From positions 17,885,115 through 17,949,114 of the forward strand of contig LR990051.1 of assembly GCA_905147135.1 (NCBI GenBank): a stretch of DNA of 64,000 bases, given 5' to 3'. The DNA comes from Blastobasis lacticolella (Eukaryota; Arthropoda; Insecta; Lepidoptera; Blastobasidae). The position numbers and the translations under genes were made by a program. Numbering within the stretch: position 1 is the first letter of the stretch; each line of letters begins with the position of its first letter. The notes beneath the pieces were generated by a model. That model was not told the DNA's origin, ran no database searches, and saw only the letters and a list, made by a program, of their open reading frames with translations. Positions 1-14,011 of this stretch are shown in pieces.

Positions 1-1990
1 AAATAGACTAACAATCATTGGTTAAAAAAACAAACATGTATTATATAAATAGTATCTATCAGTTTTAGTTTCATCATTATTGACCGAAAATATCTGAAAA
101 AAATTAAAGGTAAACATCATGACAACAGATTTCAACAGAAATAAATATAAATATACCTATATTCCTACCCGGGTTAACAAATAATTAGGATTTAGACACT
201 ATCAACGAAATAGACCTTCAGGTAATTTGGTTGGCCAACAATCACCAGCTTAACGTGTGCGTCAAAGCCAATCCCTCGAAACCCAATCTCCAGTGGTTTT
301 GGTCTGTTAGCCTATCTCAGAGACTGGTGAGACATTACAATATCGACCACAAATCAAAGGTACAGCGTTCAAAATCAATTTGAAATTACTATTATTGGGG
401 CTCTAGCCATTTTCAGTTATCAATTAGGTACAGAATGACTAGCTTTCTGGCTAAATCCATGCTAGTGGCCAAGCAAATTCACTTATTTATTTAAACGTTC
501 AGTATCAATACGTCTAGAAACAATTTCTAGAGAAAGAGCCATTTGGCGGAGCAAGTTTCTATTGAGTTTCTTTAACAGGTCTGGGTCCTAATATTTATGG
601 TTCACAGAGAAAACCTATTTCAATACTAGACACCTACTCGTACGGCTAAGAGATATGGCATTGGATTGAACGTGAAATATGTACAGGGCTTATTATTCAA
701 TATCGGGCAACTACCGAATCCGGTAGGCATACAATGCGTAACTACCTACACACATACACACTCACGCCCGAATTCCTTAGGGTTAGCCAGAAACTATCGA
801 GTGCCACAAGCTACGATCTTGACACACTTCTTTTGCCTTTTCCACATTCATACATCTTCTCAAACATTTACGCCGATTGAGAGCACTCCTGACTCGTCAC
901 CAGTTGGTCATGACTTCAAAGGTTTTTGTTCCAGAACCGTTAGGATTCTACTCAAACGTGCCACTTTAAGTATTCCACGTTTTGGCACCTCCCCACCACT
1001 GCTGCTGTGATCATTCAGTCGGCCCTACTCAATCACCACAGCTAGTCTTATCTTGCAGCTGTAGTGCCGAACACATGCTTCAGTATACAAACATGCTGGA
1101 CTCGAACAGAGGCGGTGCTAGCCAAAGCTAGGGTAAGCCCAGGACGATGGTAAATGACCCTACGGAATGATGGTCTGTACAACATCAGACACGAGATATT
1201 AAAATTATTAATAGAGGCTTTTGGCCGCCATCTTACCTGATGGTAGGCGATAATACAGCTGAAAATGGATAAGATAGAAAATGGTTTATCAAAACAACCA
1301 AAACATAAAAATACCTTATACATATATAGGTAATTATAGGTAATAAAGGTATTATGGGTAACTGTTATAGTAATAAATTCGTAATTTATTACTATGACGT
1401 TTTTAATTTTCTTTATTAATTTGTAATTTAATTGTTAATTCTAATTTTATATGTATATAGCATGTATTGTAATACAAATTGAATTTTATTAGTGCTTTAT
1501 GAACGAAATGTAACACGTTATGAATAAATGAATCTAAATCTAAACTGAATCTGAATCATACAAACTAGACAATGAGGGTGTAATAAATTCAGGCTCATCC
1601 CAAGGCCGGAAAGGCGTAAATATCAAAATAACAGGCGCCGTTCCTCAAGACTTGAGTCACCGTCTAAGTATTTGGGTCGTGTTGACATCTGATCCGCTTA
1701 TCTACCAATTGGAACTCGCCAATTTAGGGTTTAATGGTCAAATTTAAATGATGTCACACATCCATTTACGGAGAATCCTTGCAATGGTTATGTCCTTGTT
1801 TGCTAAGATCGTGGGTGTCACAGATTGTTATGGTATTGTTGTTGTCGGTCGGTACCTACTGAATAAGCTTGAACTGGTAGGAGAATATATTGACTAGTCT
1901 TGTTGTGTAGACAGTATATTACGCGTATATATCGATTATCTTTGATTTACCTGCCTTTACTCAGACTTGGTAGACAATTTTGAATTTTAA
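1..1990. other. Presumed CenG1A intron, no recognised element
   Basis: AT-rich sequence with scattered short open frames, none of which resembles a known protein or has convincing exon borders. An AT-rich palindrome lies at 1364-1398. Assignment to the intron is inferred from the orientation of the first exon at 14 kb. Confidence 0.4.
1364..1398. repeat. AT-rich near-perfect palindrome
   Basis: Two 16-base arms (GTTATAGTAATAAATT and its complement with one mismatch) flank a 3-base loop. It could extrude as a hairpin. No transposon ends were recognised around it. Confidence 0.6.
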
Positions 1991-1999
1991 TTTTGTATT

Positions 2000-2228
2000 T
2001 GGAACGTTTCTCGCTCGTACGATTCGGATGTGGAATACGCTTTCAGTTTCCTTTGGACTATGACATGGGAATTCAGGGGATCGTTCAAGAGGTATATTAG
2101 AGGTCGCTTCAAAGGCGGGCAACGCATTGGTAACTCCCCTGGTATTGCTGATGTCCATAGGCAGCGGTGACCACTTTCCATCAGGTGGTTTGCTTGCCTG
2201 TTTGTCTGGTGAATAACATAAAAAAAAG
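2000..2228 (+). mobile_element. CR1/Jockey-group LINE 3' end (family B)
   Basis: This is the C-terminal end of a non-LTR retrotransposon reverse transcriptase ORF. It is degenerate and followed by the family's 3' untranslated end and an A-rich tail. It aligns by eye with the better copy at 58300-58885. The frame is broken and the copy is 5'-truncated. Confidence 0.75.
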
Positions 2229-2229
2229 G

Positions 2230-5200
2230 TTTTGATGCTTAATCAGATTCAGGTATTCAACGATATTCCGTTTGATGACGCAATAATGACAAATGCTGCA
2301 ATGCAAGGTGTACCGCAGCAACCAGAGAATAGGCAGGTCCGATTGAATCGTGAGTTGACAGCTGAGTATGACATTGTTACGGCGTAAGATTGCAAATTGA
2401 CTTGTTTGAGCATGTCTGCCTTTGCAATGTCAATGCTAGATATAGTTGATAGTTTACTGTGTTGGTTTATAAATATGATGAATCTGCCGTCTAAGTGAAA
2501 TCCAGAGTAAAAAATGTAAGATTCCGCAAAAAAAGTAATGTTTTCTGCAACATGTTCTTAATATGTGTCATACTAATCCGGTTGGAGAAAAATGACAACA
2601 TTAGGTACAACAATCTAGACAAATTGATTATCACTGTAATTTGCCCAAATTTCACTACCATGCCACAAACTTATATGACCTACTGACGGGCTGCGATGTT
2701 TTTGGCATTGATATGTCAGTTCAAATACATTTCAAAATGAAGTCCTATTCTAGTAATTATTCTGAGTGACTGTTATAGTTGTCAGTCATTGAGTTTGACA
2801 AGTTCAACCATATTGACACTGACAACTCGAAGCAAAGCAACGCACCCCATTACTGACACCCCGGATTATCTCCGACATTGTTTCAGCTGCTTATCTGGCA
2901 TACCTAAGAAACAGCATTAACTTTTAAACACGCGTGCACGCAACATGATTTACGTTTACGACAGCAACAAAGATAATTGAGCTATCTGAGGTCGTTCAAC
3001 TGTTGTCGAACGATTACGTCGTCCAAGACGTTTTTATGACAAGCTCACGTTCTTTAATTTAATATTGTACTGTTTTTCTTGTTATTGCAGAGAGTAACTA
3101 TAGTAATAAGTATTTCATATTCATGCGAGATTTATAATACTTTTCCAATGTAAAAATGGCTACTTATATCATTCGGTTCACTGTATCTTACTCATCATTA
3201 TTTGAGCGATAAATCCCGGCTTTTGTCATGATGCTTTTCCTGCCCTTTCTGCTCTACTTTGGCCGGTCTGAGAAGTCAACTTATTGCTGTTTGAGTCTCT
3301 CGAAGGATCTCGTTCCTGATACAGGCAGGTTTACGTGTTACGCACGTGACCAAGCCAGCGCAGCAAGTCTCTTTTATCTTATCCGCGATGTCTCTCACGC
3401 TAAGGCTGCCACGGATGTACTTCGATGGTTCACGGTAGTTTACTACCAATAAAATGAAAAGATACAGGGCTTAAGGTGTAATATCCGGTTGCACTAACAT
3501 ATTTTTGTCATATATATCATAAACAAGTATATTTTAGAATAAAGCGACTAAGAGATTCATAGGTAGGTAACCCTGGGTTCAAATAGGAGCTTGCAGGCTA
3601 GTACTTCCCCACACAATTTTCTAATTTGAGTAAAAGCCCATAATATAAGCAAGTTCTATTTTCAACAAATTTAACCTTGTAGTAAATCTGTTCTTCTAAG
3701 AAATTAACAAAATAATGTTTAACATTCAGCTGAAATTTCTTTTTTTATTTAAATCTACAAAAATTACATTAGTTCATTTATTTATTTAAAACTTCATGAA
3801 CAAAGCGTTTAGCCACATACCCTGCTCGTGGCAAAACTGCGAACTAACTTTTCATTAGACTAGATTCTGTAACAAAATGTGCGACAGGAGACTCTTCTAT
3901 AAAAAGTATCTACTAGTCTAGTTAAATTTGTACTCCATCGAATTAAAATACGAACTCTATTTTCCTTCAGACACTTGTCGAACGAATATTGTTGTCAATG
4001 AAACTTTAAACGAGAATTTTGTTGCTAAATACCTACCATCAAATTTATATCAGCCTGACTTCCCCATAAAATCATAATTGAAGGAGTCGAATACTCAAAT
4101 GGAGCCGTTACCTCAATCCATTTGGTATTTAGGAGGATTAGATTTGGATCTGTGAAAGTCAAGTTCCACCGTGTGCCATAAAAGCCCGTCCCGGCCAATC
4201 ACCAGTGATTTAGGAGCCATAAAACGGAGTTTAAGCCTTTATTATTGATTGGGTAACCACAGAGGTGCCCGATTACAATAACAATTACCGCTATTTCGGG
4301 GTAATGGCTCCCATTAATCAAAACGTCGTTTACTTTTCCAGCTCCCAAATTGAATTTACCTAAATAGAATTGGTAACCGGGCGTTTTTTCTTCATTTACG
4401 ACTGTTTGTGTCAATATCGAGTTTGGTAGGTCATCGATTTGTTTTGAACCAACTCTTTTTCGTCACCACGATACCTTTACCGATGTGGTTTTATCATCAT
4501 CAACCAATCAATATTTATTTTCGTCGTCATTGGTACAATTTAATTGGTGGTTACAAAAATTAGTAGCGCGAGTCTACGGATGCGCCTCACGACATCGGCA
4601 TACGTATTCATGAATCAGATCACATAAATTAACACTATCGATCAAATAATTAACAAATAATAATGTCTGTAATTAAGAATATTTCAAAGAAAAAAAAATG
4701 AATTTAAAAAAAAATTCATTACAAAATGTCTTTAGGACTAGATCTAAAAATAAATAAATTTATGTCAAATCTTAAAAAAATATATAATTATAGAATTCAT
4801 CGTCATCTACCAGCCCTTATCCCACTAAACAAGTAGGTTGTCAGAACATGTCTTTTTCTTTCATTCAACCCTATCACTCGTCATCTCGGTACTCACTCTA
4901 TTCATCCGCATAACATCATTGACATACCCCATCTATATTTTCTTAGGTCGGCCTCTACTCAAACGATGTGGTTTATTTATAAATTGTGAGACTTTCTCAA
5001 ATACAGTCAAAACTCAGTAAAAACTCTCCATGTTATTGTTTCAAAAGTTCCCATCCCAAGACTCTCGCTCTTAAATGGACAATTCAAAACACGCCGCATA
5101 TGACTTTCGGCCGTTCCGATGACCGCATTCTCTAGCGATCCTTATGTTTAAACTTGTGTATGAACAATTGCCTATTTAATTTGCTTGAGAATTATTACGA

Positions 5201-5680
5201 CCCATTGTTCCAACAGCAATGTTAATGACCAAGAGATAGAAATTCTTTATGGAACATGTCTTTCACGGAAGACTAAACAATCTTTAGATACGTGAATGTA
5301 TAATAACTCCAGCGTATCAGTACAGGCTAGAACAGTGTTGTATAATTTCCTTCAGAATTTCCTTGCAAAATACGATTTCAAGGAGTGCAGCCGAGCTCTG
5401 AAGTAATTAGTCTTTGAAGTTCTCGCGTTACAAAGCGCTAGTTAAAAGCAAATAAAATTGAAATAGCTACAAAGCTCGCTCTAAGTTTAGTTTTTACTGG
5501 TAATGTAGCTTCCTTTCCCATAAATAAAATTAAATAAAATTCTTTATGGAAAGAAAGCTGCATAGGTAAGTACAGTTTTTTATCTGTATTCTTGGTTATC
5601 AGCGGAACTAGAGACGCTGATGAGAACAGTATCTCTTTGTTGGTTATCTTCTTCATATTTTAAACAGAGTATATCATATT
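2230..5680. other. Presumed intron, nothing recognised
   Basis: AT-rich DNA with no convincing gene or transposon end. A 74-codon frame at 3228-3452 is unusually GC-rich for the area but matches no family I recognise and has no clear exon borders. The remaining open frames look like chance frames. Confidence 0.4.
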
Positions 5681-5684
5681 TAGC

Positions 5685-5740
5685 ACTAGCTATGCCCGCG
5701 ACTTCGTTCGTGGACTACAGGATGTTTGGTATATATTATA
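5685..5740 (-). mobile_element. Helitron-like 3' end fragment
   Basis: The text CTAG at 5685-5688 is followed by CTATGCCCGCGACTTCGTTC-type sequence, the reverse complement of the common lepidopteran Helitron-like terminus (a GC-rich hairpin, then CTAGT). Only the end is present. Confidence 0.5.
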
Positions 5741-6672
5741 TTAAGCAACACTGTGGTTTAGTGAAGCACCCTTATCACTACAGACATGTCTACTAACTGT
5801 TACATACATAGTACATTTAGTACGTGACTTCTATTGGAACGAACGTTTTCATTTATTACAGTACTACGTACAAAGGTATCTTGTAACATTAACAACTGCA
5901 ACTTGCAACTCATTATATTACTTTATTACAATATTACGTTTACCTATAGTTATCTGCGAACACCTATTAATGGCTCCTTTACACCTGTTTGGTATACCTA
6001 TCAAATAAAATAACATACGAAAATAAATTACTAATATAAATATTATCGGCTCTGAACATACCTATTGTACACATAGCGTTATATTCTTAGACAGTGATGC
6101 CAAATCGAGCACTGATAGTATCGAAACGGCTGTGTAAGATCTGCGGAGTGTGAAATCGTCGAGTACCGTTTCCTTTGCAGCTTGGAGTGCAAATAACGGT
6201 GCGAATGTTAAGAATAAAGCAAAAACGCTTGGAATATCAGCTTACTTGGATGGAGATTTTTCTACAAACAAAGCACACGAGAATAGGAATAATGCACTAA
6301 AATATTAAGCTAATTAATTAGGAGAAATTACTTCAAAGGATTAGCCACAATATAACTAGAACAATAGGTACGGTTAACCTATAAAATACGTGTCCGAAAA
6401 TCTAGATAAAATTGGAATACACAAGTGAACATTCGCTGTTAGGGTTTGCGAGTACAAAAAATCAATTGACTCGATTACTACAATTTGATTGCAATTTTTC
6501 CACTCGCATATTCAATTGGATTTCCGCACCAGGCGAATCCGATTCAGGCGCTTTCAATGCTTTAATGGACGATTTTATCGGAAGTAACATTTGATATTTT
6601 TATTTGAAAATGGACAATTTCATTTTACTTTTATAGCAAAAACAGTATAAAGAGAAAATATTTGTATTTTTG
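5741..6672. other. Presumed intron, nothing recognised
   Basis: AT-rich sequence without recognisable coding or mobile sequence. Confidence 0.35.
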
Positions 6673-6675
6673 TAG

Positions 6676-6844
6676 GTAATGAATAAATTCAAAAACTACT
6701 AGACCGATTTTAAAAATTCGAGTGACATCTATGGATTTGGCATGGCTACTTATTATACTGGGGAAATAATGGGGTCCCGCGGGAAAGTTGAATGTTTACA
6801 GGGATCCAAACGCGCGTGGGGTGAAAGCCGCTGAGAACGGCTAG
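6676..6844 (+). mobile_element. Helitron-like 3' end
   Basis: The segment starts with an 'ACTAGACCGATTTT' type internal motif. It ends with the hairpin AGCCG-ctgagaa-CGGCT running into CTAG, as expected for a Helitron 3' terminus (hairpin plus CTRR). No helicase or Rep coding sequence is present, so it is non-autonomous or a remnant. Confidence 0.6.
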
Positions 6845-6849
6845 TATTT

Positions 6850-9800
6850 AATAACTAACCAAGATAATGAAATTTTAGGATTTCAGTGACTCGAAAGAAG
6901 GTATGTAATTTCTAAACAATCTAACTTTTATAATACGAACTTGCTAGTTTTCTCACCTCTAACGAAGTTAACACAATCTATTTCTAATAATCACAAGAAA
7001 GATATGAATTACTATAATTACGTTAAAAAACTTGAAGGTCACATTCAATCACACCGTGATTCTGAGAACGAGACCTTGACAATGCTTTGATTGCGTGAGT
7101 TGTTTCAAGGTCTACTTGTAAAGGCGATTGACCGAGACGAAGATTCAGGCCGATACACAGTCATATTAAAAACATTGCTACAACACGAATTCAATCTCGC
7201 CACAATATGTATAGTTTTGACTAATTGGGGTCAAAAGCCTCTTCAATTAGAATAAAAGATATAGAGAAAGAGAGATAAATCTAGGATATGGAAGTAAACA
7301 GCCCCTTCAAGGAGAGCTGGCGATCTGATTGATAGAGATTAGGGACTGACTGATTCTTGGCCTTGCGGAGTTACGATCACAGAGGACAAAGCAAGATCTA
7401 TAAAGTACTCAACTTCAGCATTCAGCGACCGCCTTTGTATATTGGTGGACGTTTTCCAGATGATAATGAGATTGCAAACATTTGAACCTAAAAAGTTCTT
7501 TACGAGTTTCTTTGCTGTACAAAAACAGGCCCGACCGACTAACAAACTTCAAGTTTTCAGAAACATAACGTGTCGGTTTTAAAAGTAGTAGAAACACTAT
7601 AAGTATCTATATAAAAGCGGCAAGAGCGTAATTAATATCAATTGTACGAAGAAGGAGTTCAGCATAATGTTTTGTTTAGCACACCTACTTCATCACATAG
7701 TTACCTTACCTAATGTTCTAACGAGGTCCGCCTTCACGCATAAAATAATGTGCGGTTCGCGTGAAAAGTTTATTTATATGTGAATTATTTAGCAAGCATG
7801 AGTAACGGGTCTACTCATGTGTCTAAACTCGCACGTGTTTGTAAATTTTTGCAAAGGAAATTCCGGACCTTTTTAAGAAGAACGCGTTTTAAGACTTTCG
7901 TGGTTACTTACTACACTTTCATCACATATATTCTACTTTTCCAAAAGTTAGAAACGTGTCAAATTATGTAAAAAATGTCTGTCTAGTCTATATATTAATT
8001 CTTTTTCATTACGAAATATAGTTGAAATTATCAAAGCCACTATAACAAATTGCTTTACTATTAATTCAGACAACGTTTCCTACCTGTGGGTAGATCGCTT
8101 ACCATAATAAGGGTAAATTACGCTATTGGATCTAGTGGGCGGATAGAGTAGCAGGTTTCACACATGAACGCGTGTCCTTATCTGTGGAACGGGCAAAAAA
8201 TTCTGTGAACATCTGTTCAGTGTGGAGTCGCAAAAAATTGAGACGCAATTTAATGGTCGTACGTAGGAGAACCTTGGAAGGAAACGATAGTCGATATGCG
8301 TGCTAATAAATTATGAGTATGTGGACTTATGAGATAAATATTAAAACTTGTAAATATATTTTTCATGTTAGTGCCGTGATAGTTCTTAAACCTATGCATA
8401 ATTTGCTGTTTCAGTTCAAACAATTTGCTGAGGGATCGTGAGTTTTCAAAATGGTATACAGTGTCATCTTAGTGTCATCTATTAACGCCAAGTTGACACT
8501 GATGATCACAATGACATGTCTGCCATTTTAAAAACTTGCTTCTCGATTCTCTCACACACTCTCACCAAATGGGTTGAACTAGAATGAGATGACATATTGT
8601 AACGATTTAGTACAATAATTAAATAACGTCTGAAAGACACTCAATAAGAACAGAATATAAGTTAATAGATAATAAGAGTGATAAAGAACATCGTGACAAA
8701 AGAATTGGCACACGAAAAATAAAGTGAAATAGTATTAATCAACAGAAACTGACAAGCAAAAACCGAACGAGACATTAAAACTAACAAATTCAACGCCAAC
8801 GTTTCTTATTACGAGCATTATTCAGCCAGTGAACGCTGCTATGATAAAGCATAACACACGACGCCCGATAAATAATTCATGGCCACGTATCATTATACTG
8901 GTGAAAAACTATCGAAAGCAACACATGCATGTGTATTTTAAAATTTCATGGCGCTGTACTACGGTTAACAAACGCAGACTGTTCAAACAGGTGATGCGAT
9001 GGCGAGGGTTTTATTGATTCTCCAATGGCGCGCCGTCGGTCTGCTGGAATCTGTATTTTTTTCATGAATAAAAGTGAATTATGCACTTTGATACTGTTGA
9101 TATTTGACTTGCCACTGTTTTGTAGCCAACATGACGGAACGCACAGTTATTTGCTGGAATATGTAGGTAGTAAATGAATGCAGTGTTGTTGTTTTTGTTA
9201 TTGCAATAGCGTTTGTTCCACGCATAAAATTCCACGTATGGCATTTGTTTTCGGAATTGAAAACATGATGTACAATATTTCATTCCTGTAATTAATTACA
9301 TTATTATTCCTCTGATCATTAAAAGACTTAAACCGTCTTCGAGAGTACCAATCGGCTTCCAGGACTGTTCAACCACTCTCTGGGTCCCCAGCGGAAGACC
9401 TTGGTCAACCTTGCTTCGGCAAACACAGTATTAGGAGACACACGTACTTGCGGTACTGAAATTATTACGATGCTAAATACTAGGCATTTCGACCTAGAAC
9501 TTGGACACCTTGGACTGCATTGTGTATGCAGCTGACAGGATACGCATGACAGCTTATTTGTTGAAACTTTTTTTTTCTATTTATTAATATTTATAGACTC
9601 CAATACTACATACACACCTATAATGCACAATGGTCGAATGAAATTGAAAACTACAAAAGGAATATTTTCAAATCCTACTACGCTGACGCCAAGCAGATCA
9701 ATAAAAGAGATGAAGCCATTACTTTCCTCATCTGTCCAACTAATGGCAATCAGTCTGTAATCTATCTTCCCCCGATAATCAAGCTGCCAACACAGCGGAA

Positions 9801-10268
9801 CCAGTTCAGTCCGTACACAGTTATGCAGGCTTACCTACTACTGTTAAATAATACACATTAACATATATAAACCGTATGGTATATTGACCGTGGCCTCACG
9901 AATATTTCGGTCTGGTTTCGTTACGTCGATCACATTGCCGAGAAGCGTGGTTTCGCGACCGGTTTCAGCGGTCACTGTTACTATAGATGGTGAAGTATTT
10001 GGTTTGCCATTAAAGCGTTTTATGGCACACGAATTTATCAGAATGCTTTAGTATTTTTATGTCGATAACGATTCGAATTAGAAAGTTGTTTATCCTGGCG
10101 TAGACTTTGTTCGGTCAGTGATTGATGAGTGAAACTTTAGAATGGCTTTTAAATATTTGATTTGATTGATCTCGCATAACATCTAATTAACACAATTAAA
10201 ATAAAAGCAAACACTTTTACTTTTTATTAATAATGAATCTTTCTTTCTATTGCAGGTTTCATCGTGTT
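6850..10268. other. Presumed intron, one short repeat
   Basis: Mostly AT-rich sequence without recognised genes. At about 9365-9450 there is a fragment of the 'GCGGAAGACCTTGG' repeat that is triplicated at 22.2-23.2 kb. Confidence 0.4.
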
Positions 10269-10271
10269 GAA

Positions 10272-10343
10272 TCATGGTCAAGGCGGACCCCGGGTCCTCG
10301 CGCGCGAGAACACAACCGGGGCATTAACGCCAAGATGATCTTT
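10272..10343 (+). mobile_element. SINE-1 3' end
   Basis: This is only the 3' part of the tRNA-derived SINE-1 family: a 'GTCAAGGCGGACCCCGGG' block, then an AACGCCAAGATGAT end. The tRNA-like head is missing. Confidence 0.75.
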
Positions 10344-10344
10344 C

Positions 10345-13300
10345 TTTCTATAGGCCTCATCTTCAAAAAAATTTGATTGGTGTTTTAAACCATCGATCCC
10401 TGTTCTCTCCAAGGTTTCCTTTTGTACATTTCTTACCAGTTTCCGAGATCTCAAGTAACTAGTTTAATAGTCTTTCCCTGCCTTTTTACTTCCACTTAGT
10501 TTCAACGGATTTGCTTTGTAACATTTTAATTCACAAGATGTTAAGTGCTTCATTAGAGTCATGAATAATTTCGAATGCTGCCTTTCTCATTTCTTTATTA
10601 GTCTTCATCTTTTAGCTTTTTATTTACAACAATGTGACTGTTATTTAATAATATGTAATTTTATTATAGGTTAGTATTATCTCCACTTTTCTACACATGT
10701 GCAACAATAAATATTGTTAAAGTTGTCAGATGTCAGTTTGTCAGATATTCTTTGTAAATACCGTAATTTATATTTTGTTATGTTTTCACTGTCTTATACG
10801 TAGTTATCTATAGGTGTGTCATTTTCTTTTTCCACGTATTTCCTTTTATTTAATGTATTGCACCGAGGCGTGAGTGAAATTATGTAATACCGATGTTTAC
10901 CTACTTTAGAACTCTTCATAAATAAATGTTTACACAAGATTATTAATTGAGGGAAAAATTATTATTATTGTTTGGTGCCCCACAATAATATTTTCATTAA
11001 TCCTGCACCTCGAAACATTATTGTTCGCCCAAATACAATTGGGAGACACCTGACATCAATTAGTTATTCGTATGTCAAATACGAGAGGGTTAAGATGTGT
11101 CACCTTGGCTGGAGACAAAGATAAATGGTGCAATGAAACGTCAGATATTAAATTTTGGACTGCTCGGATGATTTACATTTTGCCGCGGCTAATAAATCCG
11201 TGGGTATTTATTGCTCCAGATACACGTCAGGTGTCGGCGAATGATAACAAACTCATTTTATTTATTCCAGAAATAAAAGTTTCATAGAATGAAAATGTAA
11301 TATGTATACATAGTTACATAAATAAATAAGTTACATTACGTAATATTTCAAATTTGCATTTTTGTCTCGAATTAGTTACTTACACTTAGAAAAACAACTG
11401 TATTTCAATAAGCACACAAGATATAAGATAAACAAATATGTGATTCATGACATGATATGTGTTTTCAAACATTCCAACATTTCCAACGGCAGCTCAGGCA
11501 CTGTCCCGACTAGAAAACATTTGAATAGAGCTAACTACAGAGTAATAAAAATCACAAACATACAATGTGACGGAAGTAATAAAACTGGCAAACATTTAAT
11601 AACAATTGCTGAACAAAGGATTACACAATATGGAAAGCTTGTATACCGTTTTTAATTTGGTTACGCTAAGTTTTTTTACTTCCATAGTTACTGGCCGGAA
11701 ATATTGCTTATTTTTTGCTATACCACTGCAGACAATGAACCCTGGAAAGAGCTAAATGTCAAGAACGCGAGCAAAGTCGACATTTAAGACGCTATTGAGG
11801 GCAAATATCAGGAGAGTGCAGTCCTACTGCGCTATTAATAAGCGAACGACCAAAGCAAAATACAATATCAAGATCTAAAAAGAGACTGGCTAAATAGAAT
11901 AAAAACAAGCTTGTATATTGGTGTCGATATGCGAAAAGATTTCAGGAGTTTGTTTAAGGTTTATTTAGAAGATTAGCGGCAATATTCTGTACAGAGTTTA
12001 AATATATTCAAAGTTCTCTCTCATTGAAACTTTATAACGAATTCTACCTATAATTAATATTTTGTATACTGAGGATCCTTACGTTGTCTCGCATGTTAGT
12101 GATGTTATTAATTTGTCTGTTTAAGGTAAATTTCTCGTTAACTGCGGTTGATGCTGTGTTCTTGTTTGTTTCTTATTAATGATTCACTATTTAATAATAA
12201 GCAAATAGAATGAAATTGTTGGCAGGTAAAGTATTTCTGCTAAATATAACATATTCAAAGCCCTTTCTAACCAGCAATTACATTACTGATAACACAAAGG
12301 GCCTCTTTCAAACTCCCTGACAGAGACAAAAACATCAAAGACATACGAGAGACAAGTTACCGGACAAATCGCTTAATGCTAAAAGGTCAAAGGGATTAAC
12401 CATGCAGCCCTTATTATAATGACAAAGGTTGTATTATCATATCCTGAATATACATTTCATAGGCACATTATATTCGCTATCTGTCCCATAACGTCTACGA
12501 TATTGTACTGGCATATCGATAAAGGGTCTTAATTAGCCAACTATGCCGCATGTTGGTTTGACCAATAGTTTCAGTTGAAGTTGCCTAAGTTAATTAAGCT
12601 CAATAGATAAGGCAGATACTGATAGTACAGATAACGTCCGCGATTGTGGGTTGATGGTAAAAGTTTGCTGTGGGAATATTATATTATCTCTTACTGCTGA
12701 TTATGTTGCTTTTGCTTTGAGCTTCGGTTCTCTATTGATATTGAAGGAGAAGACACGCCTTTGAACGTAAACTATTCGAAAACTAAATGGGATAAAGTCA
12801 AAGCAAGATATTGATGGTAGACCTATTGGCATCGAAATGAGCGAATAAGGTATAATTCTGTGATGAAATTAGTTTGGGGTCCACCATTCGCAACAATACC
12901 TCAGCGAATTTACTGGAATACGGGCACACTTACGTGATTATATGCTTACAAAGGGCCTAAATAAAAGATAATATGGCCAAAGGTAAGTACCTACTCCAAT
13001 TAGGAGGATCGAATAGAGTAGGTTAAGTGGATTAAAGACGATGTTAGGAATTCCAAGTAGCCATTCGTAAGGGCTCTCGTTTCCGTTTAGAAATTCGACC
13101 ACTTCCTAGTTCGAGTTGACCTCGCCTACGCAATGTAGGTAAGACGTACTATCATGGTAGTCCATTTATTCTAAGGTAAGTGGACGAGAGGATGATTATG
13201 AGTGTTGTATATAGTTTTCATTCAGGTAACGCAGGTTAGTTATGTTGGGCATGAAATGAATCAAAATTGTAGAACTTGTTTCAATGAGCTCTTCCACTTT

Positions 13301-13816
13301 ATAACTTCACTTCAACTTCGTATACCTAAATGATGTAGTAAGTAGTAGTAATGAATGGGCGGACGTATGAATCGATGATCGCGCGGCCTTCTTATTCGCG
13401 AATAATCGTGTAACTGTAAACAAACAATTGTGGCATAACTAGAACAAGCAAAGCATTAACAGTAACAGTTTATTTGTTATCTTTCAATTGTTTACTAAAG
13501 AATCCCAAAACAAAATTGTTTATGGATTACCTAACCTACAACAAGCTGCAGTGGAACATGAAAGCAATTTCGGAAACAAGCTGGGTTGGCTCGTAAGCAA
13601 GCAAGCATCCGTAAATCTACTTACGAAATGTTTCGGAACAGGTTCCATAAAAGTTGCACTTGTACACTACACTATCTATCTTATCTACCTACTTTACAAA
13701 CAAGCGTCCCGTCACCCTAGAAACGGGCCGGGTGACACTGTGAATGTAAACAATGGTGGTCGCACAACGCTGTGGGGTAGCCCCGTAGCCCGCACTAAGG
13801 ACACAAGACAAAACCA
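10345..13816. other. Presumed CenG1A intron adjoining the first exon
   Basis: AT-rich sequence immediately downstream of the minus-strand splice donor at 13817-13818. A 97-codon open frame at 11362-11655 and a 116-codon frame at 13488-13838 match nothing I know. The latter runs antisense across the CenG1A donor and is best read as chance. Confidence 0.45.
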
Positions 13817-13818
13817 AC

Positions 13819-14011
13819 CTTCAATAGCCACGACGTGATCTCGTATCTGCTGGGCCAGGAGCGGGTCTGGTACCATCTCCACCAGGTCGTACAACGCATA
13901 TATCGAGGGGTGGACACTCTCGAACCTCTGGATCTCCTGTCTGATCGACAGGGACGTGTTCAGACACGCCTGCGAATGCTGCCTGCTGCACATCGTGCGA
14001 GAGCTCAGCAT
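13819..14011 (-). CDS. CenG1A: First coding exon of an AGAP/centaurin-gamma (CenG1A-like) ArfGAP
   Basis: AGAP proteins combine an N-terminal Ras-like GTPase domain with PH, ArfGAP and ankyrin domains and regulate Arf GTPases in membrane trafficking. The exon encodes 64 residues plus one base. Residues about 23-64 carry the conserved segment that precedes the GTPase domain in this family, including [16 protein letters not shown] and [16 protein letters not shown]. The frame ends GAAG followed by GTTGGT, a good splice donor. The phase-1 break falls where relatives read GAG/GAC-type codons before the conserved NSQEW stretch. The first in-frame ATG is at 14011, but the ATG at 13993 has an A at -3 and may be preferred; an in-frame stop at 14063-14065 closes the frame upstream. 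Downstream exons are not recognisable in the window, so the first intron likely exceeds 13.8 kb. The family call rests on remembered homologues; the reading frame and splice site are seen directly. Confidence 0.9.

Noticed and set aside
13712..13818. Continuation of the CenG1A frame past the splice donor
   Set aside because: The conserved segment stops exactly at GAAG|GTTGGT; downstream residues do not resemble the family, so this is intron read-through.
13488..13838. 116-codon plus-strand frame overlapping the CenG1A exon
   Set aside because: It runs antisense through a well-supported exon end and splice donor and has no family resemblance.
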